DNA of 64,000 nt from assembly GCA_903830985.1 (NCBI GenBank), contig CAIKVZ010000052.1:1-64000 (forward strand), read 5' to 3'. Numbering within the stretch: position 1 is the first letter of the stretch; each line of letters begins with the position of its first letter. This stretch comes from an uncultured beta proteobacterium. GTDB taxonomy: Bacteria > Pseudomonadota > Gammaproteobacteria > Burkholderiales > Burkholderiaceae_C. This document shows, piece after piece, positions 59,100 through 64,000 of the stretch. The position numbers and the translations under genes are program-made. Under the pieces are notes generated by a model. The model was not told the origin of the DNA and ran no database searches. It saw only the letters and a list, made by a program, of their open reading frames with translations.

Positions 59100-59621
59100 C
59101 TACCGAGTCGCTCCCTGCACGGTGTAGCGCAACTGAGCCAGGTCAAAGCCCTGGGCGCGGGCCGACCCCAGGGCCGACTCCAGCAGCGCAGGTGGCAGTT
59201 GCGGAGTGCGCGACAACAGCCACAGGTACTTGCGGTTCGGGTTGCCCACCACCGCCCAGCGGTACTCGGGGTCCAGCCCCAGCACCCAGTAGTCCGCCTT
59301 GAACGGCCAGAAGAATGAGACCTTGAGGCGACTGTTGGCAAAACCCTCGACCACGGTCGCTTTGCCGTTGGCATCGTCAAAACCGGATTCCGTGCGACAG
59401 CGGTTGTGCACGCTGATGGCGCCGTCCGGCGCGGGTGCGTACTCCGCCGTGGTGTCTGCCACGCAGTTGCGCTGAAAGAACATCGGGAAGCTGGCGATCT
59501 CGAACCATTTGCCGCTGTAACGAGCCAGGTCGACCGAGGGAACACTGACCACCGGCGCCTGCTGCGCGAAGGCCGGCACAACAGAAAGGCTCATGGCGAG
59601 CAGCAAAAAAAATGGTTTCAT
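59100..59621 (-). CDS. blc: Lipocalin (Blc-like)
   Basis: A 173-residue bacterial lipocalin. The signal peptide ends at PAFAQQA; no lipobox Cys is seen, unlike E. coli Blc, so it is probably soluble periplasmic. Lipocalin motifs: YSGKWFEIASFPMFFQRNC (GxW block), ADTTAEYAPAPDG, HNRCRTESGFDD and FWPFKADYWVLGLDPEYRWAVVG with the NPNRKYLWLLSRTP block. Three Cys are visible in the mature protein. Blc proteins bind lysophospholipids or fatty acids and support envelope maintenance. ATG 59,621 was preferred to 59,645. It is convergent with the HD-domain gene. Confidence 0.9.
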   Translation of the reverse strand: MKPFFLLLAMSLSVVPAFAQQAPVVSVPSVDLARYSGKWFEIASFPMFFQRNCVADTTAEYAPAPDGAISVHNRCRTESGFDDANGKATVVEGFANSRLKVSFFWPFKADYWVLGLDPEYRWAVVGNPNRKYLWLLSRTPQLPPALLESALGSARAQGFDLAQLRYTVQGATR

Positions 59622-59704
59622 GGTTCGGAATCCTGATGAAGACAAGGCTGCATCATGCCGACGGCCGGTGAATAAAAGTGTGCGTCAGCCCACATGCAAG
59701 GCCA

Positions 59705-60112
59705 TCAGGCACCCTTCGCCACCCAATTCAGCGCGGCCTTGCCGCCTGCGGCAGCGACACTGCTGGCGAACGCACCCCAGGCGATGTCGATCAGGGACAG
59801 AGACAGGGGCCATGCCCTCAGGGTGGCCAGATTGCTCAGGTCGTAGGTCGCATAGGCCACCGCACCGAACAGCGCGCCGCGCAGCAGCGTGCTGCGCCAC
59901 GCGTCGCTCGGCCCGTCGGCCACGACAAAGAACACCAGACCCGCCGCATACACCGCATAGAACAGGAACGCCACGCCCAAGCGGGGACTTTCGGTCATCA
60001 AATGCCCGATGCCCTGCTGATAGAGAGACTTGGCCAGGACGCCGATCCACAGCACATCCAGGGCGATCATCACCAGGGCGCAGGCGAGGTAGGCGACAAG
60101 CAGTTTGTTCAT
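59705..60112 (-). CDS. DUF2177 family membrane protein
   Basis: A 135-residue integral membrane protein with four hydrophobic segments. The family pattern is clear: VMIALDVLWIGVLAKSLYQQ, AFLFYAVYAAGLVFFVV, GALFGAVAYATYDLSNLATL and DIAWGAFASSVAA. The DUF2177 family has no known function. It is 83 nt upstream of the lipocalin gene on the same strand. The divergent region to the diguanylate cyclase contains a strong palindrome that could regulate it. Confidence 0.88.
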   Translation of the reverse strand: MNKLLVAYLACALVMIALDVLWIGVLAKSLYQQGIGHLMTESPRLGVAFLFYAVYAAGLVFFVVADGPSDAWRSTLLRGALFGAVAYATYDLSNLATLRAWPLSLSLIDIAWGAFASSVAAAGGKAALNWVAKGA

Positions 60113-60175
60113 GTGACCAGCTTAGTCTTTTCCCGCCAATCTGGTTGCCACGCTGGCAATACCCCGCCGGCGAAA

Positions 60176-60208
60176 TGTACGACAGCGTACACATTCGACT
60201 GCTAACAT
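60176..60208 (+). promoter_or_regulatory. Palindromic operator and extended -10 promoter
   Basis: TGTACG-ACAG-CGTACA (60,176-60,191) is a perfect 6+6 inverted repeat with a 4-nt spacer, in the 126-nt region between the DUF2177 and diguanylate cyclase genes. An extended -10, TGCTAACAT (60,200-60,208), lies just downstream for the plus-strand gene, placing the palindrome over the -35/spacer. The regulator is unknown. Confidence 0.4.
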
Positions 60209-60238
60209 GGGCGCCGCATTCAACCTATCGCAGACCCA

Positions 60239-61828
60239 ATGGCCGGACATCTCAAGAGGCAACCCTGGCTCGTGCGCACCCACCATCGGCTGCGCGCGGT
60301 CTCGTTTGCGCTGCTCTTTGTCGCGACCGCGCTGCACCAGGCGGACCAGGACTTGCCGGCCACCGTCCTGATCCCGGCTTTTCTGCTGTTGCTGGTCTAC
60401 CCCCAGCTTCAATTCTGGCGCGCCAGCCGCTCGACCGATCCGATACAGACCGAGCTGCGCAGCCTGCTGCTCGACTCTTTCCTGCTTGGAGCATTCATGG
60501 CAGCGCTGGCCTTTCCCCTTTGGCTCAGCTTCTCAGCCGCTTTAGGCACCCTGACCAACAACGCCGCCAACAAGGGCTGGCGCGGAGCGCGCCACGCGCT
60601 GGCGGCGCTAGGCTGCGGCGCGCTGCTGGAGATGGCCTTCGGCGGATTCCATTTTTCACCGAAAACCGGACTTCCGGCCACGGCCTTTTGCATGCTTGGC
60701 CTGACCGGCTACCTGCTGGCCATGAACCATATCGGCTTCAGCCGCAACGCCCAATTGCGTCGCGCAAAGAAGAACCTGCAACTGCGCGAGCAGGAATTGC
60801 TGGCGGCCAACAACAGCCTGCAACAGCACCTGCACGAAATCCACAGCCTGCAGGAGCAGTTGCGCGAGCAGGCGGTGCGCGACCCGCTCACCAACCTGTA
60901 CAACCGGCGCTATTTGGACAGCACGCTGGAGCGCGAACTGTCGCGCTGCAAACGCGACGGGCAGGCGCTGTCGCTGATGATGATCGACGTCGACCACTTC
61001 AAGAATTTCAACGACCACTACGGTCACCTGGCCGGAGACGAAGCGCTGAAAAGCGTGGCCCGCGGCTTGCAGGCCAGTGCCAAACGGGCCAGCGATCTGG
61101 CGGCGCGTTACGGCGGCGAGGAATTCACCTGGGTGCTGGCCGACACTGACGGCGCCACGGCGCAGCGCCTGGCCGAAGATTTCCGCGCTGCCATCGCTGC
61201 CCTGCAGATTGCGCACGAACATTCGCTGCAGGGCCGGCTCACGGTCAGCATCGGCATCGCTACGCTGTCGAACACCGCCTACCAGACTGTGGCCGCCTTG
61301 ACGCGCGCGGCCGACGCAGCCCTGTACCGCGCCAAGCATGGTGGTCGCAACCAGGTGCGCCTGGCGCCCATCGTTCCCAGGCGTTCCGGCCTGGGCAACC
61401 GCATTCCTGCCAATTTTGTCCCCCTGGTATGGCATCAGGCCCACGAATGCGGAGACCCCACCATCGACGCTCAGCACCAGCAGCTGTTTGGCGACGCCAA
61501 CGACATCCTGTATGCCATGCTGGCGGCCAAGCCGCGCGAGGCCGTGGCAGCGCTGTTTGCCAAGCTGATCAGCGACGCCACGGAACACTTTGAAGACGAG
61601 GAAGACATCCTCATCGGCACCGGCTTCGCCGGTGCCGCGCTGCACATGGCGATCCACCGCGAGCTGGCAGAGCATGCCGACTACCTGCTGGGGCGTTACA
61701 CCGCGTTGGAGATTGATGGAACCGAGCTGTTTCAGTTTTTGGCGCACGACCTGGTGGCGCGCCACATGCTTGGCGCCGATCGGGCCTTCTTCAACCACAT
61801 CCAGCAAACCAGTTCCGTGGCGGCGTGA
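60239..61828 (+). CDS. MASE2-GGDEF-hemerythrin diguanylate cyclase
   Basis: A 529-residue membrane signalling enzyme. N-terminal hydrophobic MASE2-like domain (residues about 10-165; THHRLRAVSFALLFVAT), a coiled-coil linker (about 170-210), a GGDEF domain (about 212-375; GGEEF at 292-296, I-site R283-AS-D286, both intact) and a C-terminal hemerythrin domain (about 395-525). Candidate diiron ligands: H402, H413 (IDAQHQQL), H450 and E454 (HFEDEE), H469, H473, H509 and D514. The expected output is cyclic di-GMP tuned by oxygen or redox state of the diiron centre, as shown for Vibrio cholerae Bhr-DGC. Confidence 0.9.
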   Translation: MAGHLKRQPWLVRTHHRLRAVSFALLFVATALHQADQDLPATVLIPAFLLLLVYPQLQFWRASRSTDPIQTELRSLLLDSFLLGAFMAALAFPLWLSFSAALGTLTNNAANKGWRGARHALAALGCGALLEMAFGGFHFSPKTGLPATAFCMLGLTGYLLAMNHIGFSRNAQLRRAKKNLQLREQELLAANNSLQQHLHEIHSLQEQLREQAVRDPLTNLYNRRYLDSTLERELSRCKRDGQALSLMMIDVDHFKNFNDHYGHLAGDEALKSVARGLQASAKRASDLAARYGGEEFTWVLADTDGATAQRLAEDFRAAIAALQIAHEHSLQGRLTVSIGIATLSNTAYQTVAALTRAADAALYRAKHGGRNQVRLAPIVPRRSGLGNRIPANFVPLVWHQAHECGDPTIDAQHQQLFGDANDILYAMLAAKPREAVAALFAKLISDATEHFEDEEDILIGTGFAGAALHMAIHRELAEHADYLLGRYTALEIDGTELFQFLAHDLVARHMLGADRAFFNHIQQTSSVAA

Positions 61829-61861
61829 CCACCACAACAAGGCCGAGGAAGGCAAAACGTT

Positions 61862-63052
61862 TCAAGGTCGCATTCTCTCCCGAGGAACATCCAGCGCCCT
61901 GGCCAGCGCCTCGTAGTCCGACAGCTCGTTGTAAATCTGCGCCGAAATGCGCAACCACAACTGCCCGTTGATGGGCAACACCGGGACCTCCACTTGGTGT
62001 TCGTTCCACAGCCGGTCGTGCCAGAACTTCGCGTTCTCGGCCGTGGCCTCCTCCGGCCAGGGCCAGGGCACGCTCACCATGGCGGCGAAACGTTCGGCGG
62101 GCGCCGGCAGACGCACTTGCCAATGCTCGCACAGCAGCGCCGCCGCCTGCTGCGCCTGGTCGTGCAAATGCTGGCGGTAACGCGCCGCGCCGAAGGCCTG
62201 CACGAAGTCCAGCGCCGCCTCCACGGCAAGCCAGGCGCTGTAGTCGCGCGTTCCCTGCCAATCAAACTCCTGAGGAAAGCCGGCGCCGTGAAAATTGGAA
62301 ATCACCGTGGGGTGCAGCACCGTTGCCGCAGCAGGCGCGGCGTACAGGAAGGCACAGGCCTTGGGCGCAAACAGCCATTTATGGCAATTGCCCACGTACC
62401 AGTCGGCGCCGAGATCGTCCAGCGCCAGCGCCAGCATGCCGGGACCGTGGGCACCGTCCACCAGCAAGGGCACGCCCACGCCGCGACAGTGCGCGACGAT
62501 GTCTTGCAGCGGCGTGACCAGCGCCAGCGGGGAGAACACGTGATCGACGATGGCCAGGCGCGTGCCCGGCGTGATGGCCGCGCAGTAGGCCTCGACCAGT
62601 TGCTGGGCGCTGTGCTGCGGGAAATCGACCCGCGCCAGGGTGACCCGCAGGCCATGCCGTTGCGCGAGAAAGTTCACTGTGGCGCGCACTGCCGGATAGG
62701 CGTGGTTCGCCAGCACAATCTCATCACCACTGCGCCACGGGTAGGAGCGCAACACGGCGTTCACCCCATCGCTGGCGTTTTCCACAAAGGCCAGGCGCTG
62801 CTGCGCGGTCCCCACGAATTCGGCCAAGCGTGCGCGGGCACAGCGCAAAGCCTGCGGCAATTGCGCGCCCATGAAATGCACCGGCTGGCGCTCGATCTGC
62901 AGGCGCCAACCATCTTGCGCCGCCAGCACATGACGAGGTGTGGCGCCAAAGGAGCCGTGGTTCAGAAAGTGGCAGTCAGCTTGCAGGTGCCAAAGCGGGC
63001 GCAGCGCGTGCCCGGTCTGAAAACCGCAGAGAAGTTGAAGGTCTGAAGGCAT
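61862..63052 (-). CDS. PLP-dependent aminotransferase class V (isopenicillin N epimerase-like)
   Basis: A 396-residue fold type I PLP enzyme. Features: HLQADCHFLNHGSFGATP at the N-terminus, VENASDGVNAVLRS for cofactor phosphate binding, LVDGAHGPGMLALALDDL with the ring-stacking Asp/His and the Schiff-base Lys in VGNCHKWLFAPK. The C-terminal LPINGQLWLRISAQIYNELSD is typical of isopenicillin N epimerase-like proteins. Function is likely a cysteine- or amino-acid-desulfurase/epimerase/aminotransferase activity that cannot be narrowed. It is convergent with the diguanylate cyclase and divergent from the Nramp-type gene. Confidence 0.88.
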   Translation of the reverse strand: MPSDLQLLCGFQTGHALRPLWHLQADCHFLNHGSFGATPRHVLAAQDGWRLQIERQPVHFMGAQLPQALRCARARLAEFVGTAQQRLAFVENASDGVNAVLRSYPWRSGDEIVLANHAYPAVRATVNFLAQRHGLRVTLARVDFPQHSAQQLVEAYCAAITPGTRLAIVDHVFSPLALVTPLQDIVAHCRGVGVPLLVDGAHGPGMLALALDDLGADWYVGNCHKWLFAPKACAFLYAAPAAATVLHPTVISNFHGAGFPQEFDWQGTRDYSAWLAVEAALDFVQAFGAARYRQHLHDQAQQAAALLCEHWQVRLPAPAERFAAMVSVPWPWPEEATAENAKFWHDRLWNEHQVEVPVLPINGQLWLRISAQIYNELSDYEALARALDVPRERMRP

Positions 63053-63124
63053 ACGGTATTGTTGCCCATGCGCCGATGTGCCCCCTGTGCTATGTTCAGA
63101 CGCAACAGGCCAAGGAACTCAGCC

Positions 63125-64000
63125 ATGCGCAATGCGGAAACGCCCCCAGCGGAGCACGAGCAGGCCTGGCTCAAGAAACTCGGCCCGGGGCTCATCACCG
63201 GTGCGGCCGACGACGACCCCAGCGGCATCGCCGCCTACTCTCAAGCCGGCGCACAGTTCGGCTTCAACATGCTGTGGACGGTGCTGTTCACCTACCCGCT
63301 GATGGTCGGCATCCAGGTGGTCAGTGCACGCATCGGCCGCGTCAGCGGTCATGGCCTGGCGACCAACATGCGACGCCACTACCCACCCTGGCTGCTGTAT
63401 GGTGTGGTCAGCCTGCTGTTGGTCGCGAACACCATCAACATCGCCGCCGATATCTCGGCCATGGGCGAGGCCCTGCGCCTCATCATCGGCGGCCCGGCCA
63501 GGTTGTACGCCATGGGCTTTGGCCTGACCTCGCTGCTGCTGCAAGTGTTCATTCCGTACCGGCGTTACGTGCGCCTGTTGAAGTGGCTCACGCTGGCCCT
63601 GCTGGCCTACGTCGCGACGGCCTTTGTCGTGCACGTTCCCTGGTCGCAGGTGGCGGTGCAGACGCTGTCCCCGCACATCGTCTGGCGTTCCGACTACATC
63701 ACGACCATGGTCGCCGTCTTCGGCACGACCATCAGCCCCTACCTGTTCTTCTGGCAGGCGTCGCAGGAAGTGGAGGATCTGCGTGCCGATCCGCGCGCCC
63801 GGGCCCTGATCAGCGCGCCGCAGCAGGGCCGGGTGAATCTGCGCCGCATCCAGATCGACACCTGGGTCGGCATGGGATTTTCCAACCTGGTGGCCTTCTT
63901 CATCATCCTGACGACGGCGGTGACGCTGAACCTGCACGGCATCACCGATATCCAGTCCTCGGCGCAGGCGGCCACCGCGCTGCGGCCCATCGCCGGGGAG
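63125..64000 (+). CDS. Nramp-family divalent metal transporter, N-terminal part
   Basis: The frame is open from ATG 63,125 to the end of the window (292 codons), so the gene continues outside. Translation gives a short charged N-terminus, then LKKLGPGLITGAADDDPSGI, with the Nramp TM1 metal-site region as DPSG rather than DPGN. Several hydrophobic helices follow (LWTVLFTYPLMVGIQVVSAR; LLYGVVSLLLVANTINIAAD). A second conserved region is GTTISPYLFFWQASQEVED. The DPSG variant marks a divergent Nramp clade whose metal may not be manganese. The 5' region is shared with the divergent aminotransferase. Confidence 0.85.
   Translation, partial: MRNAETPPAEHEQAWLKKLGPGLITGAADDDPSGIAAYSQAGAQFGFNMLWTVLFTYPLMVGIQVVSARIGRVSGHGLATNMRRHYPPWLLYGVVSLLLVANTINIAADISAMGEALRLIIGGPARLYAMGFGLTSLLLQVFIPYRRYVRLLKWLTLALLAYVATAFVVHVPWSQVAVQTLSPHIVWRSDYITTMVAVFGTTISPYLFFWQASQEVEDLRADPRARALISAPQQGRVNLRRIQIDTWVGMGFSNLVAFFIILTTAVTLNLHGITDIQSSAQAATALRPIAGE

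Overview
The window is about 64 kb of GC-rich, densely packed bacterial chromosome. Family content points to a betaproteobacterium of the order Burkholderiales, most likely a Comamonadaceae-type organism: a Bug/TctC-type binding protein, a TctDE-like two-component pair next to a Burkholderiales-type porin, and a PuuD-type urate hydroxylase beside xdhABC. This placement is inferred from gene content; no rRNA or tRNA gene was seen.

Region 1 (1-15,221) looks like a catabolic island. A first operon holds the end of a DUF2855 protein, a membrane-anchored sulfatase, a short-chain dehydrogenase, a glutathione S-transferase-like protein and a DUF1254/DUF1214 protein. A central TetR regulator faces it tail to tail. 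A divergent operon holds an SphA/phenol-MetA-type outer-membrane protein, a tandem DsbA/HCCA-isomerase-fold protein, a small membrane protein and a second, PAS-like arylsulfatase. Beyond a repeat element lie an unrecognised propeller-like protein, a second GST paralogue carrying an in-frame 270-bp mobile-type repeat, a fossil SDR start and a metallo-beta-lactamase-fold hydrolase. The likely joint task is uptake, desulfation and glutathione- or redox-dependent breakdown of a hydrophobic sulfated compound, but the substrate is unknown. PepD (15,253-16,719) follows.

Region 2 (16,723-25,555, minus strand) holds two ABC importers. One is a nucleoside-type ATPase with two permeases, preceded by an MgtC/SapB protein with a 14-nt overlap. 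The other is a branched-chain amino-acid-type system in which LivH and LivM are fused. Region 3 (25,781-29,303) has OmpW with a terminator, a Crp/Fnr regulator without FNR cysteines, a Bug binding protein and a tartrate/D-malate dehydrogenase.

Region 4 (29,380-37,459) is a purine catabolism block: 8-oxoguanine-type deaminase, PuuD urate hydroxylase with a cytochrome c tail, XdhC, XdhB and XdhA, with an unrelated lipoprotein gene between xdhB and xdhC. Region 5 (37,544-43,075) carries a hypothetical protein, a CBS-domain protein behind an FNR-like box, and a signalling pair: an HDOD-GAF-histidine kinase and a receiver-PAS-GGDEF-EAL regulator.

Region 6 (43,263-49,733) has a nitrate/sulfonate-type ABC importer, a porin with an alanine/glutamine-rich coiled-coil N-terminus, and a divergent TctDE-like two-component system. 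Region 7 (49,750-56,797) has a five-gene peptide-type ABC operon divergent from a membrane-dipeptidase-family enzyme and a RidA-like protein. Region 8 (56,845-64,000) has a universal stress protein, a cupin, an HD-domain protein, a lipocalin, a DUF2177 protein, a MASE2-GGDEF-hemerythrin diguanylate cyclase, a class V aminotransferase and the first 292 codons of an Nramp-type transporter cut by the window edge. The only stretch over 300 bases without a gene is 10,844-11,311, which holds an inverted-repeat element.
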